NCBI GenBank assembly: GCA_021740745.1 | Contig: JAIOZF010000013.1 | Span: 1 to 49,973, forward strand | DNA: 49,973 nucleotides | Source: Crocinitomicaceae bacterium | Lineage (GTDB): Bacteria; Bacteroidota; Bacteroidia; Flavobacteriales_D; Crocinitomicaceae | Direction of reading: 5' to 3' | Translations under genes and position numbers: made by a program | The notes under the pieces: model-generated | Database searches by the model: none | Told to the model about the DNA's origin: nothing | Seen by the model: only the letters and a program-made list of their open reading frames with translations | Part shown: positions 26,252-35,028 of the stretch, piece by piece | Layout: each line of letters opens with the position of its first letter | How positions within the stretch are numbered: the first letter of the stretch is position 1

Positions 26252-27497
26252 AACAAATACACCCATACTAAAATCAATTGAGACGATTGATTTTGTTAAA
26301 CCAAAGATTTACGACATTTCGAAGTCAGCACGCCTTTTCTTCATGAAGGAAGTGCCTAATGATACTTCTCGAATTGATCTCTATTTTGATGCTGGTACGA
26401 TGAAGGGCAACCTAGGAATTGCCGCTTTTGTTAATGGTTTATTATTATCAGGAACAAAAGAAAAATCATCAATGCTCATCCACAACGAGTTGGATGCCTT
26501 AGGAGCATTTCATGAGTCTACAATTTCACATGAAAACGCAATTATTAGTATTTACGCACTGAAGGAAAATCTTATCCCTATACTACGATTGTACAAAAAT
26601 GCAATAGAAAATGTCATTTTCGATCCACAAGAGGTAGAAGAACTCATCAATGATCGCAAGCAAAAATTCCGTGTAAACATGGAAAAAGTGAGTTTCTTAG
26701 CACAACGTGTCTTTCAAAATCAACTGTTCGATGGCAGTCCTTATGGTCGTGTTTTAAACGCAGAAGATTATGACAATTTATCGATTGCTGAAATGAAACT
26801 ATTTCACAAAGAACATTACATGAACGGCCTTACGAAAGTGGTTGTCGTTGGTGATATGGCGCAAGACGAAATAGATGAAATAATTGACTTAACTGGAACT
26901 TGGGCAACAGAAGGAATCTCAGAATTCGAAAAAGTATTGGTGAATCGAAAAGAAAAAACACATGTTGAAAAACTAGGTGCTCTGCAATCAGCTATTCGAC
27001 TAGGGAAGATACTTTTTAACAAAAGCCATGAAGATTTTATTGATTTCCAAGTATTGAATACCATTTTGGGCGACTATTTTGGAAGTCGTTTGATGTCAAA
27101 CATCCGCGAAGACAAAGGGTATACTTATGGAATTGGCAGTATGCTGGCTGAATTGCATGAAACAGGCTATTTCTTGATTGCAACAGAGGTTGGGAAAGAT
27201 GTGAAAGATGCCACATTAAAGGAAATTCAATTCGAAATCGAGCGTTTAAAAGCAGATTTAGTACCACAAGAAGAATTAGATTTAGTTAAAAACTATCTTT
27301 TAGGTCAGCTTCTAAAAAGTGCTGATGGTCCCTATTCAATGATTGATTTATATATGGGATTAGAACCTTATGGTTTAGATATGGAATTTTACAACGAATC
27401 CATTCGAAAAATCCAACGAATTACTCCTGAAAGAATAAGAGAGTTGGCTCAAAAGCATTTGAATTGGGAAGATTTTACCATCGTTTCCGCTGGATAG
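26241..27497 (+). CDS. M16 family peptidase, non-catalytic partner subunit
   Basis: A 418-residue M16-fold protein without the HxxEH zinc motif; the equivalent region reads GIAAFVNGLLLSGTKEKSS. It keeps the C-terminal arginine/tyrosine segment (SRLMSNIREDKGYTYGIGS, about 281-299) that completes the active site of the partner subunit in M16B heterodimers. It is therefore read as the inactive half of an active/inactive pair, translated from overlapping frames (11 bp). A terminator follows the stop codon. The substrate peptide is unknown. Confidence 0.9.
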   Translation: MLNRTNTPILKSIETIDFVKPKIYDISKSARLFFMKEVPNDTSRIDLYFDAGTMKGNLGIAAFVNGLLLSGTKEKSSMLIHNELDALGAFHESTISHENAIISIYALKENLIPILRLYKNAIENVIFDPQEVEELINDRKQKFRVNMEKVSFLAQRVFQNQLFDGSPYGRVLNAEDYDNLSIAEMKLFHKEHYMNGLTKVVVVGDMAQDEIDEIIDLTGTWATEGISEFEKVLVNRKEKTHVEKLGALQSAIRLGKILFNKSHEDFIDFQVLNTILGDYFGSRLMSNIREDKGYTYGIGSMLAELHETGYFLIATEVGKDVKDATLKEIQFEIERLKADLVPQEELDLVKNYLLGQLLKSADGPYSMIDLYMGLEPYGLDMEFYNESIRKIQRITPERIRELAQKHLNWEDFTIVSAG

Positions 27498-27510
27498 CAA
27501 CTTTGCCTTA

Positions 27511-27544
27511 AACCCTGCGTCTGTATACTATATTCAGGGTTTTT
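27511..27544 (+). terminator. Rho-independent terminator after the M16 operon
   Basis: AACCCTG (27511-27517) pairs with CAGGGTT (27535-27541), followed by a T-run. It ends about 15 bases before the next start codon. Confidence 0.75.
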
Positions 27545-27559
27545 GCGTTAATTATTAGC

Positions 27560-30500
27560 ATGCATAAATTTTTACTCATACTTTTAATTCTTTTCACCTT
27601 GACTTTCAAGGCGGAAGCATCTCACGTTATGGGTGGAGAACTCACTTGGCAATGTCAAGGAGGAAGCTATGTTTTCACACTTGTTTTTTACCGTGATTGC
27701 AATGGTGCGGAAGTCAATACAATTTCAGAAAACATTCGCGTTTGGAATCATCCTACAATTACATCACTTACGTTGCCTTTTGTAAGTCGAATTGATATTT
27801 CACCGACCTGTAATCCTGTTGCTGGATCTCCCGTTCCATTGGACTGTGGAGTTGGAAATAATGGTGGGAATGGTGTTGGTGCAATTGAAAAAATCACCTA
27901 CAGAAGTGCTCCAATAGCACTACCTGGAACACCTGGAGCAAATGGTTGGATTTTTACCTACGAAAATTTCTCTCGCAGTAACGCTCTGACAAATATTTCA
28001 AATCCATCAACATACGGGATTACACTAGCTGCAAAAATGTATGCTGTTCCAGGAGCAGCAACTGGTTGCATTGATAATTCACCTGTCTTTTTACAAGAAC
28101 CTTATTTTGTAAGCTGCGCTGGAACACCTTATCAGTACAATATGAATGCGGTGGATCCAGACTTAGATTCTCTTTTTGTATCCTTTGGTGTTCCATACAA
28201 TAATTTCCCTACGGGAATTTACGATCCACCAAACAATCCTATTGCCGTTCCTTTTGAACCTGGTTTTTCTTTTTCTAATCCAACACCCGGACCAGCAATT
28301 AACCCGTCAAACGTTAGTGCTCAAATTGATCCAAGTTCTGGACAGTTAACTTTCGAAAGTTCAACAACTGGAAATTACATTGTGAAAGTTTCAATTAAAA
28401 GTTACCGCAACGGGGTTTTGATTGCAGAAGTTGAACGGGAAATGCAACTCGCTGTTGTTAGCTGTATTAGTGCAAACAATCCTCCAATAATTAATGCTCC
28501 ATTTGGCGGAGGATTATTCGAAACCACCATAAATGCAGGTACATTGGTGAATTTCAATCTGAATTCTACAGATATCGAATTGTTGCAGGATGGATCCCCA
28601 CAAAGTAATCTATTAACCGCAACCGGACCAATGTTTGGGACCAATTTCACTTCTCCTTTGGGATGTGCAGTTGCACCGTGTGCGACTTTAAATGCTACTC
28701 CAATTATTTCTGGTGTGCAAGGTGTCAACTCAACTTTCAATTGGCAAACAAGTTGCGATCATTTAATTGGTGCCGATGGTAATGCCTTAGATGTTATTCC
28801 TTATCACTTCGTTTTCAGAGTTCAAGATGATTTTTGCCAAGTTCCTAAAGTAAGTTACGCAACAGTAACTATCAATGTTGTGAATCCCGGCGTAATTCAA
28901 GCAACACAAATCGATTGTATTCAGTCAAATGCTGCTGGAGACGTTACGATAAATTGGACACCAGTTACTGATCCATTTGGAACCTTTGTATCTTATGAAA
29001 TTCACTCAGTACAAGGTGGATTGTTAGCGACACTTCCAGCGCTAGGCACTTCTAGTTACACCCATCTTGGTGTGACACAGCAATTCGACTATTTTATTGC
29101 CGTAAATTCTGGTTGCAACGGAAACACTGCTCGATATAGCGATACGATTTCAAATATCTTCTTGACATTAAACAATCCTTCCAACGGAACAGCTGTTCTG
29201 CAATGGAATAAACCTGCTGATCCGCCAACACCCGGAATGAATGGATATTACCACATTATGAGAGAATATCCTGCTGGAACTTGGACTTTATTAGATAGCG
29301 TTCCGTATGACTTACTTTTTTATAAAGATACCATCGATATTTGTGATGCATTTTTGAGTTATCAAATTGTCTTACCGAATCAACCATGTGATTTTATTTC
29401 CAATGCGCCGGGAGATGACTTTGAAGACATGTTAACCCCAGACATTCCAATTATCAGCTCAGTTAGTATTGATACATTAACAAATGAAGTCATCATTACT
29501 TGGAATGAAAATTACCAATCTGATACCTATGGATATGTCATTTATGCGTTTGATCAAAACGGCTTTATATATGAATTGGATACTGTTTGGGGAATTGGAA
29601 ATACGTCATACACTTATGCAACAGATATCACTTTAGGACCTCTCTCCTATTCTGTAGCTGCTTTCGATTCGTGCTCAACACCTTCAATACCACCGACTTT
29701 TCAAACATCCGCAAAAGCAGATGTGCATACCAGTATGTTTTTGACTTCAACCTTAGACATTTGTGCGTATGAAGTTGCGCTTAGCTGGACACCTTACGTT
29801 GGCTGGTCGAACCTTGAGACCTATGAAATTTGGGGACAAATAGTTGGTCAAAACTGGGTGTTATTTGGAACCACAACAAATACAACCTTCACGGCTGATG
29901 TAATTGGATTGGAGGATTATTGCTTCTTTATAAAAGCAATTAATTCAAACGGAAATTATGCATTTTCGAATCGTACGTGTTTATCGATTGTCGCGCCGAC
30001 AGATCCTTCCTACCATTATTTACAAGTCGCAACAGTTGAAAATGAAGCAATACGATTAAACCATTTAGTTGAGTCTGCAAGTGGTGTTCAAGCAATACAA
30101 TTTGAGAAAATGGACAAGGATGGCGTTTTCCAAAACCTCGTTCAAGTTCCCATAACTTCCGATAATGTGACATATTTAGATACCGATGTGGAAGTACATC
30201 GATTCAGTTATACGTATCGTGCAAGAGTGGTGGATAGTTGTGGTAGACCTGGAACTGCTTCTAACATTGGGAAATCAATCTCGTTGACTATTCAAAAGGA
30301 TGATGTTCGCTTGCTGACTTATTTAAATTGGACGCCCTATATCCAATTTGACGGTTCTGTTATCGGTTACAACTTATATCGCGGAATAGATGACGTTTTT
30401 TCACCTATTCCATTAGCTACATTGAGTAATGATGTATTATCGTTCACCGATGATTTAAACAATGTAACATTTACTGGAAAGGTCTGCTATTATGTTGAGG

Positions 30501-30850
30501 CCATTGAGGGAAGTAACTTATACAATAATCCTACGATAAGTCGATCAAACATTGCGTGCGAAGTTTTTGAACCAATTTTGTACGTTCCAAATGCATTCAT
30601 GCCTGATGGAGTCAATAAGGTTTTCATTCCTGTAATCACGAATTTTGACCCAACAGATTACCGATTCACTATTTTTGATCGCTGGGGACAAGTTCTTTTT
30701 CAAACAACAACGCCTGAAGAAGGATGGAACGGAAGTATTGCTTTTTCAAATAAAATGGCTGAAACAGCAACTTATGTCTACATGATTACCATGCATGATG
30801 GCAATGGAATTGAAATTGTCAAACGCGGACATGTGACTTTATTGAAATAA
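27560..30850 (+). CDS. Large T9SS type B protein with fibronectin-like modules and CHU_C domain
   Basis: A 1096-residue secreted protein. Signal peptide (MHKFLLILLILFTLTFKAEA). A conserved N-terminal domain opens SHVMGGELTWQCQGG and contains several cysteines. Cadherin-like and fibronectin type III-like modules follow (about 330-1000; examples are VTINWTPV and the VIITWNENY, VALSWTPY and YLNWTPY strands). The end is a CHU_C type B sorting domain (last 95 residues, VPNAFMPDGVNKVFIPV, FDRWGQVLFQT, ending VTLLK). Probably a surface or released adhesin-like protein. It starts 16-19 bases after a terminator, and no consensus promoter is visible. Confidence 0.85.
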   Translation: MHKFLLILLILFTLTFKAEASHVMGGELTWQCQGGSYVFTLVFYRDCNGAEVNTISENIRVWNHPTITSLTLPFVSRIDISPTCNPVAGSPVPLDCGVGNNGGNGVGAIEKITYRSAPIALPGTPGANGWIFTYENFSRSNALTNISNPSTYGITLAAKMYAVPGAATGCIDNSPVFLQEPYFVSCAGTPYQYNMNAVDPDLDSLFVSFGVPYNNFPTGIYDPPNNPIAVPFEPGFSFSNPTPGPAINPSNVSAQIDPSSGQLTFESSTTGNYIVKVSIKSYRNGVLIAEVEREMQLAVVSCISANNPPIINAPFGGGLFETTINAGTLVNFNLNSTDIELLQDGSPQSNLLTATGPMFGTNFTSPLGCAVAPCATLNATPIISGVQGVNSTFNWQTSCDHLIGADGNALDVIPYHFVFRVQDDFCQVPKVSYATVTINVVNPGVIQATQIDCIQSNAAGDVTINWTPVTDPFGTFVSYEIHSVQGGLLATLPALGTSSYTHLGVTQQFDYFIAVNSGCNGNTARYSDTISNIFLTLNNPSNGTAVLQWNKPADPPTPGMNGYYHIMREYPAGTWTLLDSVPYDLLFYKDTIDICDAFLSYQIVLPNQPCDFISNAPGDDFEDMLTPDIPIISSVSIDTLTNEVIITWNENYQSDTYGYVIYAFDQNGFIYELDTVWGIGNTSYTYATDITLGPLSYSVAAFDSCSTPSIPPTFQTSAKADVHTSMFLTSTLDICAYEVALSWTPYVGWSNLETYEIWGQIVGQNWVLFGTTTNTTFTADVIGLEDYCFFIKAINSNGNYAFSNRTCLSIVAPTDPSYHYLQVATVENEAIRLNHLVESASGVQAIQFEKMDKDGVFQNLVQVPITSDNVTYLDTDVEVHRFSYTYRARVVDSCGRPGTASNIGKSISLTIQKDDVRLLTYLNWTPYIQFDGSVIGYNLYRGIDDVFSPIPLATLSNDVLSFTDDLNNVTFTGKVCYYVEAIEGSNLYNNPTISRSNIACEVFEPILYVPNAFMPDGVNKVFIPVITNFDPTDYRFTIFDRWGQVLFQTTTPEEGWNGSIAFSNKMAETATYVYMITMHDGNGIEIVKRGHVTLLK

Positions 30851-30873
30851 GGTCAAGCAAAATTCTATCTTTG
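30842..30873 (+). promoter_or_regulatory. TTG-N21-TATCTTTG promoter of the GT9 gene
   Basis: TTG (30842-30844) and TATCTTTG (30866-30873) are spaced by 21 bases, within the accepted range. The element ends four bases before the GTG start, suggesting a leaderless mRNA. The TTG lies inside the last codons of the preceding gene. Confidence 0.55.
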
Positions 30874-30877
30874 AACT

Positions 30878-31846
30878 GTGAATAGAATCTTAATAATCCA
30901 AACCGCCTTTTTAGGAGATGTCATTTTAGCTACTCCAGTTATTTCTGAATTGAAACGTCTTTATCCAACTGCTGAAATTGATGTTTTAGTAAAAAAAGGA
31001 AATGAATCCTTATTGAAGAACAATCCGAATATTCATTATTTGGTGACTTTTGATAAAGGAGTCGGAAAATTCATCGCGATTAGAAGCTTAATCCGCCAAT
31101 TTCGTGCACGAAAATATGATTTAGCCATCAACCTTCATCGTTTTGGCAGTTCTGGATTAATGACTGTGTTATCTGGAGCAAAGCTCAAATATGGGTTTAA
31201 GAAAAATCCCTTTTCTTTTCTTTATTCTAAGAAATTTGATCATTCAATGGAAGGAGGATTACACGAGGTTGAGCGCAATTTATCAATCATCAAGGAATTT
31301 GGCGCTGAAGAGAAAAAACGTCCAGAACTTTTTCCAAGCAATCAACATTTTAAGAATATAGAACAATATGTAGGAGGAAATTTCTTTTGTTTTGCTCCAG
31401 CAAGCGTTTGGTTTACGAAACAATTACCAAAAGAAAAATGGGTTGAATTAATTCAACATAAGTCGAAAGAAGGGAAACTTTATTTGCTTGGAGGAAATGA
31501 AGATGTTGCTTTGTGTGATGAAATTATTCAAACTGCTGGAATTTCAAATGCATTCAATCTTGCAGGAAAACTAAATTTATTAGAATCGGCTGCCTTGATG
31601 TCCAAGGCGAAAAGAAATTTTGTCAATGATTCTGGTCCACTTCACTTAGCTTCAGCAATGAATGCTCCTGTAACTGTATTCTTCTGTTCAACTATTCCCG
31701 GGTTTGGTTTCGGACCATTATCCGATGATTCAATCGTAACTGAAACAAGTTTGAAATTGGATTGTCGCCCGTGCGGATTACATGGCCATAAAGCGTGCCC
31801 AAAAGGACATTTTGATTGCGGAAAGTCGATGGTTGTGTCGAACTAA
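30878..31846 (+). CDS. Glycosyltransferase family 9 (heptosyltransferase-like)
   Basis: A 322-residue GT-B glycosyltransferase of family 9 (ADP-heptose:LPS heptosyltransferase type), acting in lipopolysaccharide core assembly at the inner membrane. Visible are the N-terminal I-I-Q-T-A-F-L-G-D-V-I-L motif with the catalytic-region D14, the C-domain NDSGPLHLASAMNAPVTVFF (about 249-268) and the conserved C-terminal cysteine cluster (CRPC, CPKGHFDC). It begins with GTG at 30878; the next in-frame ATG would remove the glycosyltransferase N-terminal strand. It stands alone rather than in an LPS cluster. Confidence 0.88.
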   Translation: MNRILIIQTAFLGDVILATPVISELKRLYPTAEIDVLVKKGNESLLKNNPNIHYLVTFDKGVGKFIAIRSLIRQFRARKYDLAINLHRFGSSGLMTVLSGAKLKYGFKKNPFSFLYSKKFDHSMEGGLHEVERNLSIIKEFGAEEKKRPELFPSNQHFKNIEQYVGGNFFCFAPASVWFTKQLPKEKWVELIQHKSKEGKLYLLGGNEDVALCDEIIQTAGISNAFNLAGKLNLLESAALMSKAKRNFVNDSGPLHLASAMNAPVTVFFCSTIPGFGFGPLSDDSIVTETSLKLDCRPCGLHGHKACPKGHFDCGKSMVVSN

Positions 31847-31928
31847 ATTTTACTACTGAGCTACTGAAATCACTGAGATATAAATTGGTTTTATAAGCAA
31901 TGCTCAGAATGTAACACAGCCACTAAAA

Positions 31929-32225
31929 ATGAGATTAACTCTATATATTTTTGCTATTCTTCTTTCATTATTTTTAATAGGGCTAGGATTAATAGGGAGT
32001 TTAGGAACAGCTGTAAGTTATAAATACGAAGTGGATGACCCAACTGTTAAAACCACAATGAACAGGTTAGACAATATCGATCAAAAAAATGAAATAGAAA
32101 ATCTTGTAAATCGAAAGCAACAATTGAATTCAAATGCAATTATTTATGGATTTGTCCTTGTCTTTGGAATTACTTCTTCAAGTATCTTGATAATCAAAAG
32201 AAAGCGAATTTTGAAAAATGGATAG
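31929..32225 (+). CDS. Small two-pass membrane protein of unknown function
   Basis: A 98-residue protein with an N-terminal hydrophobic helix (about 5-28), a polar middle (about 32-70, with a short helical stretch NEIENLVNRKQQLNS) and a second hydrophobic helix (about 73-92) ending in a basic KRKRILKNG tail. No family recognised. It lies 82 bp after the GT9 gene and is convergent with an acetyltransferase gene. A positive-inside reading puts the C-terminus in the cytoplasm and the loop outside. Confidence 0.6.
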   Translation: MRLTLYIFAILLSLFLIGLGLIGSLGTAVSYKYEVDDPTVKTTMNRLDNIDQKNEIENLVNRKQQLNSNAIIYGFVLVFGITSSSILIIKRKRILKNG

Positions 32226-32275
32226 ACTATTAACTATTACTAAAAATCTCACTGGGCTAATAATTTCAATTGCCT

Positions 32276-32767
32276 TTAAATTTCATAATTCATCACATAA
32301 TCCTCCATTAAATAACCATTTCCGATATCAATGTTTTCTTCAAAAGCAATTGTAAAACCAATGTGCGTATAAAAATCAACTGCTTTATTAAAACGATTAA
32401 CATTTAACGTTAGTAATTTGAGTTGCTGTTCTTTCGCTAATTGAGCCACAAAGTCAATTAATTGCTTGCCCAAACCTTTTCCTTGCAGATTGGGAAGAAC
32501 ATATAGTTTATGAATTTTAAGTTGGCCTTTATGAGGATAATTTGATTCAATTCCTATAAAACCTAGCGGCTCTTGATTTTCCTTAATGACGAAAAAACGG
32601 TGTCCCTTTGCCATTTGCTGCTGAAGAGTTTCAATTGAATACATCCAATTGAGCATATAGGTGAGTTGTTGAGGGGAAAGAATATCCTTAAATGTATCAG
32701 GCCAAATACGATGAGCTAAATCATGAATGATATGCGCTTCCTTTGAAGAAAGTTCAACAATGTCCAT
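32276..32767 (-). CDS. GNAT family N-acetyltransferase
   Basis: A 163-residue GNAT acyltransferase. Motif A is LHKLYVLPNLQGKGLGKQLI-like (IHKLYVLPNLQGKGLGKQ, about 89-106), followed by motif B (LNVNRFNKAVDFYTHIGF). The N-terminal helix region IIHDLAHRIWPDTFKDILS resembles PaiA-type spermidine/polyamine acetyltransferases, so polyamine or small-molecule acetylation is possible. It begins one base after the stop of the upstream subtilisin-like gene (32769), so the two may be co-transcribed. Confidence 0.87.
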   Translation of the reverse strand: MDIVELSSKEAHIIHDLAHRIWPDTFKDILSPQQLTYMLNWMYSIETLQQQMAKGHRFFVIKENQEPLGFIGIESNYPHKGQLKIHKLYVLPNLQGKGLGKQLIDFVAQLAKEQQLKLLTLNVNRFNKAVDFYTHIGFTIAFEENIDIGNGYLMEDYVMNYEI

Positions 32768-32768
32768 T

Positions 32769-34928
32769 TTACAATTTAATAAACGATTGTTGTGTTACTC
32801 GCCCATTGACAACCATGCTCAACCAATATTTACCCGCTACCAACTCCTTCACATAAACAACTCCATCCAAAATTGGTTTTTCGATAACTTTTCCTGAAGA
32901 ATCAATCAATTTTACCATTTTAGGTAGTTCTTCCACCAAAGTAAAATGGATTAATTCATTGACCGGATTTGGATACAAGGTCCATGGAATTTCATTTTCC
33001 ATCACTTCTGTTCCTACAGTAATTAAAGCTAATTTAACAGCATCATAGGCATTCAGTTTACCCCATCCCCAACGTGTACTGCCATTCGCTGGAATCACAC
33101 CTGTGAAATTATCTGTTCGAGCTGTTTCAATTATAATATCCTTGACTTGTTGAGCTGATAAATATGGATTCGCCTCTAAAATCAACGCACACACTCCTGC
33201 TACTACAGGTGAGGACATTGAAGTTCCTGAAAAACGCGCAAAATGATACGTTTCCGAACCGAATACCACTGAACCTACTGAAGTGTAAGCTGCATCTGTA
33301 AATGAAGAAATTGAGGACGCAACGGAAGATCCTGGTGCGGCAATATCTGGCTTAAGTACTTCATCATAACGCGGTCCGTTACTTGAGAAAGTCGCAATGT
33401 TTCCTCCAACCATACTTGTTCCACCCGTTGAATATTGCGCAGCATAGGCTGCAACACTTATCAAACTATTTGAACACGAAGGCTCACTTATACCATATAA
33501 ATTATCTCCTGCAATTGTTCCTGCACCGTTAGTAGAAAAAGGCATACCCCAATTTCCGACATTATTCGATAGTTCGGTTACATTCCAATAATGAACTTTC
33601 CCTGCAGCAGCTCGAGATTTTAGAAGAACACGTATGGTTGTATTCGTGTTTTTCACACGCAAACGCATTTGAGGACGACCATTCAACGGATGTGCTGCAT
33701 CTGCAGATAAATTATACCAAACAGTATCTAATCCAAGAACTACAAACGTATCGATATAATCTGTCGTTGTCGCTGTTGAAAAATAAGGGCTTTCAATAAT
33801 ACTTCCTCCAGCATTGACAACTTTTATTGCTGCTTCAAATGGATTACCACTTTCTCCCCACATGTGAATACTTTGTCCCCACATATTTGGATTTGCTGAA
33901 TAATCATAAAATTCAATTCTCGAAACAATTTCATCGTTATTGAATTGTTTTTTGATATGGAAATTCACGTTACCATTGTTTCCTCCAGAATTTGAGAATA
34001 CAACACCTTGAGCCGCATAAGCATCAATTGCCTGACTCAAAAGTGAATTACCATCTAGTGTTCCTAAATGATAAAGTCCCCAACTCATATTAATTACCAA
34101 TCGCTTTCCTTCTGTTACCGATTTTTGGTACATCCATTCCCAAGCGTCAAGTACAGATGCTTCATCCACTAAAAAAGTTGCAAATAAATAGTTTGCTTCG
34201 AATGCTAATCCACGATAATTTGTTCCTGCTCCACTTCCACCAGCAATTCCTGCAACGTGAGTTCCATGCGTACTATAACTATAGATATTTGCGGTATCTG
34301 TCCCTATATTGTACAATTCAGTTGGATCCGAAAACTCAGACCCATAATCAAAACCTGCCGGAGGAAATCCAGCGCGATATTGATCCCAAGCTGCTAAAAT
34401 TCGAGTTTGAGAAAGAAGAGTGTCATAGAACATTGGAGAAGTGTAATCAAAACCCCAATCAGTTATACCAATGAGTATATTTTTTCCAGTATACGATTGT
34501 GGAAGGTTAAGCCCCAAATGAACACTATCAGCTCTAACATCTTTTACAGCTCGGTCCAAATCAGGTTTGATCTTTCCTGCCAACTGTAAAACTTCAATAC
34601 CAAATAACGTATTAATCTCGCCTAAACTAAAAACGGGAATTTTTAAACTAACAATCGAATTAATTGGTTTCCCTGAAATTATTCCTAGAGATTGAAGTTC
34701 GTATGCATCAAAATTTGAAGCAGTTTTTGCTATAAATGATACGTAATATTCAGAATTGATATAATTAATCGCAAAGCGATCCATCATTACTTTGGTTGGA
34801 ATACCATTGTTCAATTTTGCATTTTCTATAATTAGCTGAATGTCTGCTTTTGAATTTGCAGGTATTTTAACTTGTGCGAACGTAAATGTTGTAATGAAAA
34901 CGGCTAATAATATTCCTAAAATGCGCAT
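32769..34928 (-). CDS. T9SS-secreted S8 (subtilisin-like) serine protease
   Basis: A 719-residue secreted protease. Signal peptide 1-19 (MRILGILLAVFITTFTFAQ). An inhibitor-like propeptide follows (about 20-125). The S8 domain has the full triad: D157 (GITDWGFDYTS), H221 (THGTHVAGIAGG) and S570 (FSGTSMSSPVVAG), plus the oxyanion asparagine region SNSGGNNG. An inserted beta-domain (about 325-460) splits the S8 fold. The last 80 residues are a type A T9SS sorting domain (TLYPNPVNELIHFTL, GKYWLSMVV, ending QQSFIKL). Likely extracellular protein degradation. Confidence 0.93.
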   Translation of the reverse strand: MRILGILLAVFITTFTFAQVKIPANSKADIQLIIENAKLNNGIPTKVMMDRFAINYINSEYYVSFIAKTASNFDAYELQSLGIISGKPINSIVSLKIPVFSLGEINTLFGIEVLQLAGKIKPDLDRAVKDVRADSVHLGLNLPQSYTGKNILIGITDWGFDYTSPMFYDTLLSQTRILAAWDQYRAGFPPAGFDYGSEFSDPTELYNIGTDTANIYSYSTHGTHVAGIAGGSGAGTNYRGLAFEANYLFATFLVDEASVLDAWEWMYQKSVTEGKRLVINMSWGLYHLGTLDGNSLLSQAIDAYAAQGVVFSNSGGNNGNVNFHIKKQFNNDEIVSRIEFYDYSANPNMWGQSIHMWGESGNPFEAAIKVVNAGGSIIESPYFSTATTTDYIDTFVVLGLDTVWYNLSADAAHPLNGRPQMRLRVKNTNTTIRVLLKSRAAAGKVHYWNVTELSNNVGNWGMPFSTNGAGTIAGDNLYGISEPSCSNSLISVAAYAAQYSTGGTSMVGGNIATFSSNGPRYDEVLKPDIAAPGSSVASSISSFTDAAYTSVGSVVFGSETYHFARFSGTSMSSPVVAGVCALILEANPYLSAQQVKDIIIETARTDNFTGVIPANGSTRWGWGKLNAYDAVKLALITVGTEVMENEIPWTLYPNPVNELIHFTLVEELPKMVKLIDSSGKVIEKPILDGVVYVKELVAGKYWLSMVVNGRVTQQSFIKL

Positions 34929-34943
34929 AATTGAGGTTTAACT

Positions 34944-34951
34944 CAAAAATA
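34944..34951 (-). promoter_or_regulatory. TATTTTTG promoter element of the S8 protease gene
   Basis: TATTTTTG on the minus strand, ending 15 bases before the ATG at 34928. It lies just after the terminator of the upstream gene. Confidence 0.45.
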
Positions 34952-34993
34952 ATAAAACCTTTTGTTTTAGTCCCTAATAAAAGTGAATGGAAT

Positions 34994-35021
34994 GAAAAAA
35001 GTCCCATATTTCTATGGGACT
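34994..35021 (-). terminator. Rho-independent terminator of the vWD gene
   Basis: Perfect 9-bp stem, AGTCCCATA (35000-35008) with TATGGGACT (35013-35021), loop of four. On the minus strand it is followed by a T-run (A-run 34995-35000 on the plus strand). Confidence 0.88.
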
Positions 35022-35028
35022 AATATAT

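Noticed and set aside
26241-27497. Second M16 gene as a broken copy of the first
   Set aside because: The frame is complete, overlaps its partner and keeps the Arg/Tyr segment; inactive partner subunits are a normal form in M16.
31740-31846. C-terminal cysteine cluster of the GT9 protein as an unusual metal site
   Set aside because: A similar cluster is common in GT9 heptosyltransferases, so it is not a novelty here.
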